Below are positions 21,150 to 33,681 of a stretch of 64,000 bases of DNA, in pieces. Position 1 is the first letter of the stretch. Every line of letters starts with the position of its first letter. This DNA is from Parelaphostrongylus tenuis (taxonomy: Eukaryota > Nematoda > Chromadorea > Rhabditida > Metastrongylidae): NCBI GenBank assembly GCA_019055375.1, contig JAHQIW010004478.1:39620-103619 (forward strand). Reading direction: 5' to 3'. The position numbers and the translations under genes are program-made. Below the pieces are notes generated by a model, which had not been told where the DNA came from, searched no databases, and worked only from the letters and a program-made list of their open reading frames with translations.

Positions 21150-24100
21150 GTCCCTATTAAAAGTAAAACTTGTTCCTAAATTGTCGTAAATGTCATTTAT
21201 TATTGCCTGTTTTCGTTTCGGACACCATTCCTTCTTCAAAGCGTGGGCGTACGCTCTATCAATATAAGTATGAATTGGTGAAATGCCTCCGTCCCGTAGG
21301 TCAAGTCAAGAGATCGAGCTCAAATAAGAGGCACCTGGTCCAACGTTTTGGTAACATAGTCGTCTTTCCGGTTTATTTTTGGAATCTTACCGTTTATCCA
21401 ACACAGTTACGCGTTGATGTTTATGACCTCTGCACCAGGATTGAAACAGTCGTCTGTTTCTTTTCTCTTATTTGTGCTGGAAACTTTCCTGACCGAGTAG
21501 ATCGGACAGCTCGGATACTCTTCTAGCACAGCTGGAGCTGCCGAATGGGCAACCGATGCATGTTTATTGCTTCCCAGTGTTGTACAAGCAATTAGTAAAT
21601 GGTTTGCAATGCTGAGTAATTCGACACGTTGGTATAAAGTATGGGTACGTAAAGTACTCCATCAGGTACGCGTTGTTAGAGCGCTCAATTTGTGGACGAC
21701 GCAGCAACATTTAGGTAATCGTGAAATAAGCCGGAATGCTCTTTAGCGAATGATTGAGGATTGTCTTCATAAATTGAGTTATTCTACTTGTGGGTCGCCT
21801 ATACAGTCAATTATGAGTCCAACAATTATTTCCAAAGAGTCGGTAGACGTGAAATGATCTGCCAGTACTAGCTTATACGTCCCAATGAAGAAGCACATTA
21901 CTAGGCATGCCATAAAATCAAATCGAAACAGAAGGATAAAAGAAGATAGTTTTTGACAACGATAAATTCTTGGAAGATGCTTCTTGCATTCGTTTCAGTT
22001 CTTTATAGCTTTGTTTGAGGTGATTTAATGCATATCTGGCCTTACAATGGCTCACGGTAACTCTTCATTGTATCAAGTCACTGCTCCTTATTCCTCTAGA
22101 TAACTAAGGTAACAGTTTACTGAACTTGCAGTGGAGGAGAGCTTGATGAGCCAGGAACGCAAATCAAATTATTGACCTCCTGTGCAACGCAGAACACCTT
22201 GCCACTACACCACGTGCGCTTTCAAATCAAATTATCCAAAAAATAACAGATGGATTTTGAACCTGACATTATACCAGATAGGCTCTTTTCTTATTCAGTT
22301 TTATGAATTGGCTACTGATTTCCCTTGATTTGAAAGCCTATGAAAGAAGGCATCTTTAGAATACTTTTAGTGTTCTTAATGTCTATATGACTAGGAATCA
22401 CCACATGCACCTACCCCAGCTTTATCACTTGAGGATAGGCTATGTTTTGAACCTTATCAAAAATCTCGAAAATCTCGTATCCCACGTTATGTGTTTCATT
22501 TAAGATGGACCTAATTTTTCTTATACGATGATAGTCGAAGATTTTCAAAGCTTCGTTCGGATATTCGAAATTTATTATCAACACCATTGTTATAGTACTG
22601 TTCTCTAAACAACGTCGAGGAACGGCGGTAGTGGTAATGCTTCCACTTTTTTCCTAGTTTGAACTTCTTTCCATGAAGTGACTCAGCTACAGCTTAGTTG
22701 AGACACTAGGAAATTCGTGTAAACTCATGCGATTCTGCACAAGGTTTCACTAGAAATGAGCTGATTTGGTAAGAAAATCAGGTTTAACTCTACTGCGAAC
22801 GTGAATCGTTGAGAATAACCATGAGTTCCGTAAAACTAGACATTGGCCTTTCTACACATCAATAACTCTCGTACGACTAGATCAATCACCGGTAACGCGG
22901 TTTCGATATCTTTTACAAGTCGCTTAATTCGAATACTTGCATCCTGGATCATTCTCTGCAGACATAGTTTAGTGTCAGAGCTTGCGTAGGTGACCAGATC
23001 AAATAGAATGAAGTGGTTTTCATGTTGTTTTTATCGAAAAGAAAACAGTGTGTCAAAAGTCATTGAGCACTCTAACTCGAAGTAAGGGTGGTGTTTCTTC
23101 TTCATTGTTTGAAAACATACATGCTTGCATTTAGAGAGGGATCAACTTATTTCAGCATAATTACCCGTCTTCGTCATTTACTTGTGTTTCATTTCTCAGA
23201 TAGGAAGCTGCTTTTGAACTATATTTATCATTCTAAAACATCTTATAAGTAGCAGATGATGCTACGATGACTGTTCTTTCAATTTTACTATTTGTGGACA
23301 AAACCTATGGACTGTTACGTTCCGTTTGATCGATTCTTAAAAACACAATGAAGCTCAGATGGACATTTCTTTCACTGACTACTAGTGCAATACCATTCAC
23401 GTGGAAACGTGACTGCTTTCCAGAACAAACTTCAATTGCTGATTTGCAAAATTCAAAGGTGAAGGTTCTCTGATTGGAAGTGTCAAGCCATCCTCTATAA
23501 GTGAGAGTGTGAAACGACGAATGAGTTCTTCTTCTATTTAGTTGTAAAAATGCTCTACTGCTAATGCCTGCCCAAAGTAATGAATACCACCTCGAGCATT
23601 TGAGCATCTGAACACACGAAACGAGATCAACCAATGTTGTGCGCTGTATTACCTAACCTAGTGCTCGAAACATCAAACTGAATCGATGTTGATCTAAAAG
23701 TTAGGTAATTTCAAATCAGCTTGAGATTCGTTCTAACGTTAGCTTTGCAAAATCAAAAAGGTTGCGTAAAACACTATGAGTGTAGAAAATGGTTTTCTAA
23801 TTCTTCAATCACCCGTACCTACGAACACAACAGTGCCCTCCCAGCAGAGTGTGCTTCAAAATATGAACATTGCTTGATCTCACCTTATATTTCGGCTTCA
23901 ATAATCAGTATTTGTTTATTCTGACTGGCTGACATTAGGTTATTATTGATCTACATTATAGCTAACATTTCGTCAAATTCTACTTCAACGCTGCAACGCC
24001 GATCCGAGTCGAGCGTCCACGGCAGTTAATCATCGTAAGATGAACATCATGATCTGCTGCTACCACAACGTTGCTTTTTTATAATTGGTCCTGAAGTGAT

Positions 24101-24190
24101 ATCGGTTTCAGTCCGGTCTGAAACCGCATTTATTCTTGCAAATGCTTTATATGGCGATTGAGTATGAAATGATCGACGTTGTGTTTTCCT
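21150..24190. other. Long non-coding stretch
   Basis: Apart from the PLE-arm relic near 21,210-21,310 and the SINE head at 22,128-22,222 I see no supported feature. The minus frame at 23,305-23,634 has no start context or domain. Confidence 0.4.
22128..22222 (-). repeat. tRNA-derived SINE head, minus strand
   Basis: The reverse complement reads GCGCACGTGGTGTAGTGGC, GTTCTGCGTTGCACAGGAGGT and CTGGCTCATCAAGCTCTCC. These align with GCGCAGGTGGCGCAGAGATG, CTCTGCGTCGCACACTGAGG and ATGGCTCACCAAGTCATCC of the copy at 3,861. The body of the SINE is not visible. Confidence 0.55.
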
Positions 24191-24191
24191 G

Positions 24192-24455
24192 TTACCTCTC
24201 GTGTAGTTTCACGTGGATCACTTCCGATGGACGTTCGCGACTGGTTTTTTCCACATTCGTCATCTTTGAGGCTTTTTTTTTATGAAACTTCTCCAGCCAC
24301 CACTGCACTATGCGATCACTAGCAATTATTACACCAAGTGCATTATTGCAAGTTGTCTCCGCTGCTCTGCTAACCATTTTTGAACCGGAGCAGAAAACTG
24401 CTCGTTTTCGTTTTTCTCCAACATCTTTCCATAATTTGAAACAAAATTGAAACAA
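24192..24455 (-). pseudogene. mariner-family transposase, N-terminal fragment
   Basis: The 87-codon minus-strand frame resembles the N-terminal DNA-binding part of mariner transposases. SRAAETTCNNALGV matches the family's AAETARNINxxFG block, SDRIVQWWLEKFHKKKAS the ERTVxRWFxKFRxGD block, and TSRERPSEV the RSGRPSEV block. No DDE/D catalytic domain follows, so it is a truncated relic. Confidence 0.65.
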
Positions 24456-24459
24456 ACAA

Positions 24460-26280
24460 TAGCTAGTACGTCATCCGAAACGAAACTGAGGTTATTTGCT
24501 CATTGAAATTATGTACAAAGTACCACATTCACTCAAGAAGTCAATCCAAAATCGAACGGCTTTTCGAAAATGCTAAATAGCGATTTATGGGCAACTTGTT
24601 ACATTCCTCAAACTAGCAGAAGTGAGTCTACGTGACCCGAAACACTTCATGGTTATCGCATGAATATCGCCAAAATTAGTTGCTCTTCGAAAATAATCAT
24701 CAGTCGAATTGACACGAGTTAACATTCTTAAAAATAATCACCATTGTCTGCCTCGAGCATCGTTGAGAAAAAATCTCTCCTACATTGAGGATTTATCCTT
24801 TTAGCGGGCAGGACTCCTAAGCAGCGTGGCTTTTTTCCTGTCAGCAGTCATTATGCCGCATCATAATAGCACTGGTTAGAAAAACTCATAAATATCTTAT
24901 ATGTATTACATTCATAGCGAGCACTTAGAGTGCAAGGTGTAGTCAATATTCCCGAATTTTAAGTATATTTTACTGGAAACTTTTATCTAAATGTGAGAAA
25001 AGGCGTGTTCTTGCTACATCATAAATTTTTCAGACTTCATCGCAAGTACTATAAACTGATCGGATTACTCTGCAGTATTCCATGCAAAATAAGGTTATAA
25101 GACAAATCATATGATCAACAATGAACGCCTATGTAAAAGCATCGATAGAAATTCCCAATCTCAATATAGCATCGTTTTGTAGACGCATTGATAATCTGTT
25201 TGTCGCCCAGCAATTCGACATTGCTACACGGAAAATTTTGACAGCTTACCAATACAACACATCACTGCTTTAACACCGGGAAGCTAGAACACTGAACCTT
25301 TAAAACACGGAATTGCTCATCTAGCTGCCGTGCGTTCTCAAAAACTCATGATGGGACCGATGATTTTAAAACACGACTGTGACTGCTATCTGTCATTCTT
25401 GAAGCAGGTTAAGTAGATTTCATTATGTTCCAAGTCTGAGGATTCTCGCATACTTATTTGATTAGAATGGAGTTCCCAGCTTCACGAACTATGTCGATAA
25501 TCTGTAATGAGACTGGCATAATGATCAATCTCTACTAAAGTTCAGCGGAGTTCGCTTCAAGAGTTGTTAGAGAAGAAAACCTTGTAATTACTTCAGAAAT
25601 AAGAAAATATGATTGGATCAAATGATCGCCACAGACTAGTATAATGACAGTTCAGTTGTTCAAACAACTTTCCTCAAAACTTCTGCAAAATTGATATAAA
25701 GCATTAAAAAGTCTGTAATCTAATAAAATCAATGACGCTCTACCAAATGAATGTACGCCAGAAAGAATTTTTTGCCACCTCATCGTTGAGAAATTGAAAG
25801 AAATTGTCGCTGCTTTTATAAACATCCACACAAATGAGAAATTTTGAATGCCTAAAAAGATGACTAATAAAGCCTTAGTTTAGCGTCACTTTGCTGCTTC
25901 TTAGCAGCCTCCACTGTAAGTTCTCAGGTCGGCATATAGGAATTTGCATTCATATGTACAATCACTCTCCCTCACAACAAGATCTGATGTATTGATGCAG
26001 TTGCGACTTCTATGACCATCATAATTGCTGAATTCTGAGTGCCATCTTATTCTTTGCTTGTTTTCAAATACTTCCTCTGAATCCTGTAGACGTTTTTGTC
26101 TTGGATATCATTTATAGATGGATGGTATCAACTTATCTGCCAATAAAATTGTTTTCGTAGTGGTTCTGACTGACTGGTAAAGACAGCAAGGTTTATCAAC
26201 GCGTTTACTGTTTTCTGAAGTAAGAAAGAAAACTTTAGGACAGAAAGTTGTGCTTTGCTTTTATCCATCGATATATTGTA
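24460..26280. other. Non-coding stretch
   Basis: No gene seen. 25,240-25,330 (ACTGCTTTAACAC, ACACGGAATTGCTCA) weakly resembles the dispersed repeat at 7,330-7,380 and 37,640-37,680. Confidence 0.35.
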
Positions 26281-26750
26281 CTACATATTTTCCCTCAGAA
26301 CTGCACTTGCAACGCCGGCGTTATGCAGATGACGGAAATTTTAATTTTGAGAAAATCAGGGCTTTATGTCGCACCATCACTGTTGAGAATGTAGGATTTG
26401 AATTCAACAATGGCTTTTGAGGTACTGATGCCTAAGCTGAAATTAAGTGGTATTTTAACATATCTCGCTTTCATATAAAATCATTCTCAACAGTCAACTC
26501 CTATGCTCTGCGTAATACCAGAACGTGCGACAGCAACTCCCTTAAAGAATTTTTTCTCAATTTCACTCATGGGGATGCTTAAAGTTCCTGAGGAAGTTGA
26601 AGAGTTTTACGTCAACTTTATTTATGACTGCTGAATGCGAAATCCGTCATTGCATCTTCAATAACTTGCTGCGAATGGTGTCAATTTTGTTACAGCAGAG
26701 CTCACGAATTGCTTGAATTTATGAAAGCTGATAATGACAATTTTCGCATA

Positions 26751-28200
26751 ATGGCGACACGTGCAATTGGTCCTTGTATAATTTCAATGTTAGCTACAAT
26801 CTTGGCAGTGTTCGGATGTGGGTGTGCTGCCTGCAAGTCAAGGTAATGAGTAGAAGACCCTTATCGTAACGCAAGTGTCAGTCTTAAACGGAATTTTATG
26901 AACTAAACACAATAAATGATTCCAATGTTTCACCAGTATTTTAGGAAAGTCAAAATGAGGACCTTTTGAGAAAAGTTCAGTTTCAAGTGATCAACGAAAA
27001 TGTCACCAGAAACTGTTCCACATAAAGGTCAAATTGGTGACTGTTCTTTATGAAGGTTGAGAATATCGTTCCAGTCAGAACTAGAAAATTCACCATCACC
27101 ACTCGCAACTTTGCCTGTTATCATGGCGCGAACTATTACGGTCGAAGTTTCTACTCAGCAACCTTGCTTGGCGTACCTTCACCTGCCCCATTTGTGCGTC
27201 TTGTAATGAGAGCAGTACGTTTTCAACTTACGGTTATCAAGTGCTCTTCTTTTTTATCATTCATCAAAAGGCGCAGTGCTTGCACTCTAGTTTCTGTTAT
27301 TTCACCAGCATCTCAAAATTGGAGTGAATTTCCGACTTTCGTAGTTTTTTTTTCAAACAAGCTTTTAAACTAACCAGAAAATGCGCTTTTTAGGTCTACA
27401 AAGTCTAGCAGGTCAGGGTCGTTGAGCACTCCTACATGATCCCATGATTTTTTTCATTTTGAATCAACTCAATGTTACAGCCAGTTTCGAACCAATGCTT
27501 TGCAATAGAGCCGTTCAAGATCTAGCCACTGATGAGGGTAGGTCTTCAATATTGAACATCCACTGAGAAGATTCTAGGCAGATGTACATCAGGTGTTCAA
27601 GATTTTGTAAAAACGCTTATTTGTAACTCAGAAAATTAAAAAATACAGTAATGCTTTCATAAAAACAATAATTGGAAATTTTGAATTTGCTGATAATTTC
27701 ATACGTGCTTTTTATATTTATCTTGAGAATGATAGAGAATTCAATGCGCCAGTATGATAATTCAAGGGATTTTAGAGAAGAAAAGGAATTATTTCAAAGA
27801 CACGTTTACGCTTTTTTCAAATCATTTCTGCCATAGATAAAGGTGACTACCGAGACTCGTTATTTCTCTCAGACGATATGATGTACGACAAATGCGTTAT
27901 CGTCGGCAGCACGGTGACGGCAATTTGCCCTAAATATATGGCACAACCGGCTCCGAAGTGCATGATGACTGTAATGCCGACTCCCGACAGACATTTAAAA
28001 TTACAGGAGCTATCTCGGTCCAGATTGTATTCTTTTTGGAACAAATTCGTTTTGTGAAAAAATCTGTGTAGACCTTAAACATTATCATGGCTGATTGGTC
28101 GAGAGCAATGTGGCAAAGTGTAGTGGACCAAGCTATGCGAATGATAGCAACGGATCCATTCGGATCACACTTTTTCGCTGCAACCGCCACTGTCTTCTGA
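26751..28200 (+). pseudogene. Secreted nematode-type protein, copy 2, probably broken
   Basis: Exon 1 (26,751-26,842) encodes MATRAIGPCIISMLATILAV FGCG, a signal peptide like copy 1. Exon 2 (about 27,075-27,216, donor GTACGT) encodes FACYHGANYYGRSFYSATLL and PAPFVRLVMRA. Exon 3 (27,394-27,537) encodes LLHDPMIFFILNQLNVTASF and EPMLCNRAV, aligned with copy 1 exon 3 but with a TGA where copy 1 has Ser. A Cys-containing stretch at 27,837-28,010 (MYDKCVIVGSTVTAICPKYM) may be an extra exon. The last exon (28,072-28,200) ends WSRAMWQSVVDQAMRMIA, FFAATATVF and stop. The TGA, plus phases that do not close, suggest a pseudogene. Sequencing error cannot be excluded. Confidence 0.55.
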
Positions 28201-28209
28201 AGCTCTAGT

Positions 28210-30520
28210 CAAAGTGTAATATGTGTGGAACAAGTATTTTTGTACAACCGATATTGCTCTAGCAACAATAAATTGGTAAATCACAAAAATGCTAAATATT
28301 CAAGGTAGTATGCAATCAAGTGCACTATGCGATGAGCTTCAATTTATTGCTTTCTTAAAGAAGTGATTCAGTAAGTGCAAATGAGAAACTGCAGGAAGAA
28401 GTTCTCTCCGGTTAATCTAAAAAATGCTCTCATCGCCGCCCCAACCATTAGTCACGGAAACAAGTGAAGGATTTGAAGATTGAAACCATGAAACAATCAA
28501 AATAATTGACTGAAGTCAATTTATGAAGAGACAAATAGGTGATCTCGAATAATAAGTCAAAGAAGCGGGGATGAATGCTGTGACATTGCCTCATATGATT
28601 GCTGTAGGTAAAAATGAAGTTGTCTGAAGTGTGAAAATGTGATGTGGAAATGCAGAAGTTACTGCATAACATCAACAAATTATCACTATCAATTCCTACA
28701 ATCAGTTATAAAGATCAAAAGCTTTCTGACAATAAACTAGCTTTTTTCAAAAATGTTTTCCTATCTACCTGAAAATCATTTGGGAGATATGTTAGTGATC
28801 AACGTTTTGATCGTTTGAATCGGCGAATCTTCTCTTGGAAGACTTTCTAATTGATAAACAAGAGAACAATAGTTATATGATATAGCTTGAAGATCGTTGT
28901 CTTTACATCGGCAATACTGAGAGTTGAAGTCTTGTCTAAAAGATGACGAAACGTCTCGAAATACATTCACTTCTGTGAGGGTAACATTTCACAGAGTGAA
29001 CTCAGAATATGGTAACACTCATAGTAACCTTGATCGCATTTATTACGAAAGTATTGCAGTATTGTGCAAGAAAACTACTAATAAATTTTAAAATATATGT
29101 TAGTGGACACACTTTTATCAAATGAACACATGCAGTTCACAAGGGTAAAATCACTCCACGACTCTCGTGGGCAGCAACATCGATAAGAGTCATCCCGGCC
29201 GTTTTGGTTAGGAAGTAGCAAATGGAAAACCGATCTCATTTGCTGGAGAAGAAATTTTACAAAAGTATTAGTAACCTTGCGAATGTTGAGACTTGAGGCT
29301 ACAGCCCGAAGTCGCCAATCTCCTCTATAACTCTGTAACCTTCAAATAGAACATGTTTTATAAAATCACGTGTTTTCCTCTTGGTTCGCTTGAATTTCGC
29401 TGGACAAATTTCTTCCTTAGAGTGCTAATACTCAAAATACAGTACAGGCCTCAAGAAACTCAGAAATGTGTTTGTTTTCCAAAAAGCTTTCTTGATCTCT
29501 TCATCTCCGCCGATTTTCTGATTAGTGCTTTGAACCTCGGCTGGCAGAGCTCTTTCTTTGATTATTGGTAGTCATCTTACAGCGTAATGTTTCCTGATTT
29601 TAGCGCTGCGATTAATTTCGGAAATACAGCTCAGTGGGAAACCAAGGTTGAATTTAAATTTCTGGGCAAGCTGTTTACAAATATTCGACAAGGCGAGGGT
29701 CGTGGAAGTGGATGGAGCAAGGGTGGGGCAAGGCGGGACGGTGGATATGTTGACATTCGAGCTTGGATTTTTTCTCCAATTTGAAAGAAACTCCAGATGA
29801 AACGACTGACTTAGATACTACGAACATTTCTCTACGCAATGATATGCTTTTCACCTTCCAGCGATTATACGCGCGCTAAAAATCATGGCGTAATGCGAAT
29901 GTGAGACATAACTTTTGATCTAAATGCTACAGCGTCATGAAGAGGTGTTTCAAGAAAACGGTGACATGTGGCTGTAACCTTTAGCCTCATCTTTCAAATG
30001 ATTATTGAAAATTCTATGAAGTTTCCTCTCCAGCGTATGAGATCGATTGTCATTTGCTCGTTCCTATTCAGAGAAAGCCGTCATTTCAGGGTCGCCGTAA
30101 GTCCGATACTGTTCCCAGTAGTCGTAAATCTTTACAATAATTTATTTTACTGCTTCGAAATGCTTTCATAGATTTTTTCATGAGCAAGAGATAGGTTATT
30201 TGATAGAAGGGCTTTTCTTGTGAGGTATCACTCTTAAACTCTTGCGCCTAAATTTTCAAGAAAAAAACTTTTCTGGACGAATTCATTCTCAGCTACAGAA
30301 CATCGCGATTCTTACAAAACGGCAGCCAATCTTTTTACTGGTTATAAAGGCTGAACACTATCAATTTGGCTTTGAATCTTCTCCTATTTCACTATGTTCC
30401 GTTCTATACTACATCGGACACCTGCATCTCAAGAACCTATGGATCATCGAATCAAATATTAAAAAAAGGCGAGGATGTCATAACAGGCACAAGCCTTAAT
30501 ACTGAAACTTATTACTTCTT
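28210..30520. other. Non-coding stretch
   Basis: Only short unsupported frames. No repeat shared with the rest of the window was recognised. Confidence 0.35.
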
Positions 30521-30529
30521 CACCATGGA

Positions 30530-30605
30530 TCTTCTTCCTTGAGGGATTCCAGAGTGCAGTCAATCGCGAGTGCATGTGACGCGCTCCTAAGTGGTGGATA
30601 GGAAA
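30530..30605 (+). repeat. RTE 5'-end relic
   Basis: TTGAGGGATTCC, CAGTCAATCGCGAG and GGTGGATAGG match TTGAGGGATCCC, CAGTCGCGAGG and GGCGGATAGGGG near 15,848-15,905 of the RTE. It joins directly to a family R repeat. Confidence 0.55.
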
Positions 30606-31870
30606 TTAACACGTTGACAACAATCTTGAAATTCTGCGCGGCACGCGGTGCCGTCGCGCGAGGGTACGATGGCTTCGTGGTAATTCTCCAATGAAATGTC
30701 AATTTTTATCGCCACTACAGGAAATTTCATCTCTATTAAATGGCAAAATATGATAGGAAAGGCATTGATGAGATTTTTGTGATAGAAACAGTGGCCTTTC
30801 TTCCCAGAACACCGGACTTGAGAGTTTGTATTTTATTATTCATGCTGACAAGTTCTCGCGCTTACTTTGCCGCAAATGAACAATAATTAAACAACCAATT
30901 ACTTAACCAGTTTGGTCTTTTGTAATCAAAACATTAGGATAAAAAAATTCTATCTTTGAAACTATTTGGCTTCACAAATTATCCTGAAGTACTGATAGTG
31001 ACTGAATGGAGAAACCAATCAATTGACTGTAAAAAATGATGCTGTACTGTGCATGCAATGCATTTCATTGGTATCTCTCGCTAATTTCTGTGTTATCACT
31101 AAACTACTAGAGTAAGAACCTTTTTGTATCACAATAAGACTTCCTTCTATCGTTATGGACAGTAGCTTCTTTTCATTTACGGTTCTTCTACTATTACTAC
31201 TACATTTTATTGTGGTAATTTGACATTATATTCGCACCATTTACGCCCACTACGTAATCCTTCTAGATGATTGCCCTCAAGACAGCTTCATGCTCCCTAT
31301 CAGATTTCCATCTTTCTTAACAACTCCAATGTGACCACGTCCAAGTGGCTGCGGAGGTCCCACAGTTAGACAGAGATTTTCTTGCCCAATGCTTCCGATG
31401 AGTATTGATTTCACAAATCTGAGAATTCCGTCCACCACATGGCTTGCTGCGGCTTCCAACTAAGCCATCCAGAGAGACATCGAAACCTCCTACTCTTTCG
31501 TTAGATATTCATGGCATTAATTTTTTCTTACACATAAGCCTTGTTAACTTCTCCGCGCTATTCATAGTTCACGGATGCGAGAAAGAGTCGGCTACTTTTT
31601 GTCACGGAATATCTCTGAGCGAAAAGCAAATCACGTCTAACTACTATTTGAAGCAGAACGTCTTGAGTAATAGATAAATGTAACGTGGATTGTGCACTGT
31701 TTCAAAGACGTAATCCAAACTGCTCACCATTCGATCACTAAGTAATCACTGTCTTCGGAGGACCGCCTCCGGAAAAAATCGACTGGACATATTGCAAGTC
31801 GTCGTGATCATTGCACCTTCCGAGGAATGAAAAACCTTCGGAACTACAGCTGATACGAAGCGGTGTATTG
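30590..31870 (+). repeat. Composite repeat family R, copy 2 (no tRNA-like insert)
   Basis: 30,590-30,895 matches 39,515-39,805 and the rest (31,205-31,870) matches 40,110-40,760. Between them this copy holds about 290 unrelated bases in place of the tRNA-like fold-back element of copies 1 and 3. Confidence 0.65.
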
Positions 31871-32070
31871 CACAATCGCTTCGAGAGGGAGCATTCGAAG
31901 AGTTTCTAGACAACTAAGGCGTTTCTACTCAATAAAAGAGAACTCTCGCAAGTTCTTCAGATAAATGACAACCAAATTATCACCATCTTACAACGATGTT
32001 GCTACCGACGTAAGAAAAGGGTTCAACAAGATAAGAACATCTATCCAAAGTTATTTACTGCTGCCAACTT
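31850..32070 (+). pseudogene. RTE reverse transcriptase relic
   Basis: Scrambled frames give RRKKRVQQDKNIYPKLFTAA, the counterpart of RRGVQQGDTISPKLFTA in the RTE at 18.2 kb, and upstream SPSYND like SPFYNN. Heavily frameshifted. Confidence 0.6.
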
Positions 32071-32554
32071 GAGCTTTTGTGGAAACAAGCGCATCTTTGT
32101 GAATTTAGAACTCTCAATTCTTATAGCGCTAACTCGAACACGTTCCAAGAGCAGTTCATTTCTTTGTCAACGTTCTCAACGGCGTATCCTCCTATAACCT
32201 GTCTAATAATGACTACATCCCAGTTCGTGATAGTTGTGAGAATTCGTTGTTTAAATCGAGCCGCCGCCAGTTTTTTCTGCGAAAAATGGAATGTATCGCA
32301 AAGAGGGTTATGGTCTGGTTTCGTGTAGAACTCAGAAACAACAGCTGCATAGGTTGGGCAGAATCTTCGATTTACTTAGCTGTATTCTACTGCCTTATGG
32401 TACTCCTTACTGGAAGGTTCCCACGTCCGCAGCCGAGAGTGAGACTTTTGAAATTATGCTTTACTATGGACGGTTTTGGTCATCATGATAACTTACATAA
32501 CCTCCCAACCTATTCGCTCCATCCTAGACTGTGGGTTCCAATGCGATGTTCTTC

Positions 32555-32960
32555 AGGCATTCATCTAAGGCCAGCTAAGTCAAACTTGCTAACGAGGGCC
32601 TTGAAGAATGTATGGTTATCTCTAAAGAACTTTTCGAGGTCCACATAAAACGCTTTGCGATCGTTTTTGACATAGCATGATGTTGGTGCGTAAGCAATGA
32701 AGTGGCCAGAGCCAGCATTGATCCACATCGTATCAACCGCAATTTTGCGACCCGAGTTGCTAGTTGTTTAAATGAAATCTATGTTCACTGTTGAGCATTT
32801 TCGACGGAAGAGCCAACGCCGCCGACACCTCTACGATCGTAGCTTACAAGAAACAGTTGTCTATCCGGTGTCATAAGCAACGTGAGAGTCTTCTCGTTTT
32901 ACACTCGTTTCAACTAAAGAAACGAGCTCTTTTAATTCTATGAACTCGAGTAAGAAAGGG
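32555..32960 (-). pseudogene. RTE endonuclease relic, opposite strand
   Basis: The minus strand encodes DRRGVGGV, KQLATRVAKLRLIRCGSM and, in another frame, a piece like VAYAPTS and FYMDLEKF. These align with DRRGVGGVRVLV, EQLTTRIGRLRLKRCGSM and following residues at 16,510-16,740. Several stops and frameshifts. It faces the RT relic at 31,850-32,070, so the two come from separate insertions or a rearrangement. Confidence 0.65.
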
Positions 32961-33247
32961 GTCTTGTAATCATGCGAGACTTTAGTTCATTTTGCTTTCT
33001 CGTATATGGTTTGGAACACTAAGTCCTTCCGGGACTCTGTTTGTTCGCATTGATGTCCCTCGTTCAGTGTTCCGTCAATCCTCTTTAGAATGACTCAGCT
33101 GATGAACTACAAGCGACGGCCAGGAGCAGATTGTGCAGTAGATTTCAATGCTAAAAATATTACTTTTAAAGCAACAACAAGGTCTTGCTGGCTTTTCACT
33201 AACTGGATCTGATAAATTTACAGCATGTTTTGAGCCGTTGTCAGGTC

Positions 33248-33297
33248 TAATGCTACACTGGCGTCTGTTTCGTCCTATCGAGACTCATCAGCAGCGC
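33248..33297 (-). ncRNA. Hammerhead ribozyme motif, stem I degraded
   Basis: The minus strand has CTGATGA, stem II GTCT/GGAC with loop CGATA (one wobble), GAAAC and a 3-bp stem III ACA/TGT closing at the triplet GTA. Core bases are intact, but stem I does not pair as it does in the partner at 33,637. Confidence 0.65.
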
Positions 33298-33636
33298 CGT
33301 CCTCGGTTCAGCCGACCTTATAAGGCTAAATAATTCTCAATGGAAGAATCGACGCCCAGTGATAGATTACTTCGAGCCAGATAATGGAATTACCTGACAT
33401 TGAAGTGACCGGCAATCGAGGATGTGACTTCATGATGAATTGCACCTCTGCAATCGACCGCTCTTTCATAGATTCCGCTCAAAACAATATGATTTGTTTC
33501 AACTCAACAAATCCCGACCGCCGGTCACCACGGTGTCAGGTAATTTCATCTTATAATTTGAGATGAACTATTACTCGGCCTCAAGTTCTTCATAGAGGAC
33601 TATTTAGTCTCAATGGATTGACTGAACAAAGAACGA

Positions 33637-33681
33637 TGCTACTGATGAGTCCCGATAGGACGAACAGGCACCCGTATAGCA
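33637..33681 (+). ncRNA. Hammerhead ribozyme motif, one core base missing
   Basis: Stem I TGCTA/TAGCA, CTGATGA, perfect stem II GTCC/GGAC with loop CGATA, triplet GTA before stem I. The GAAAC core reads GAAC, one A short, so activity is doubtful. Confidence 0.7.

Noticed and set aside
23305..23634. 109-codon minus frame as a gene
   Set aside because: No homolog within the gene family of this window, no splice sites of note, no domain.
24000..24120. Plus-strand frame resembling a mariner catalytic segment (HRKMNIMICCYHN)
   Set aside because: Only weak resemblance, several stops, and on the opposite strand to the mariner fragment at 24,192.
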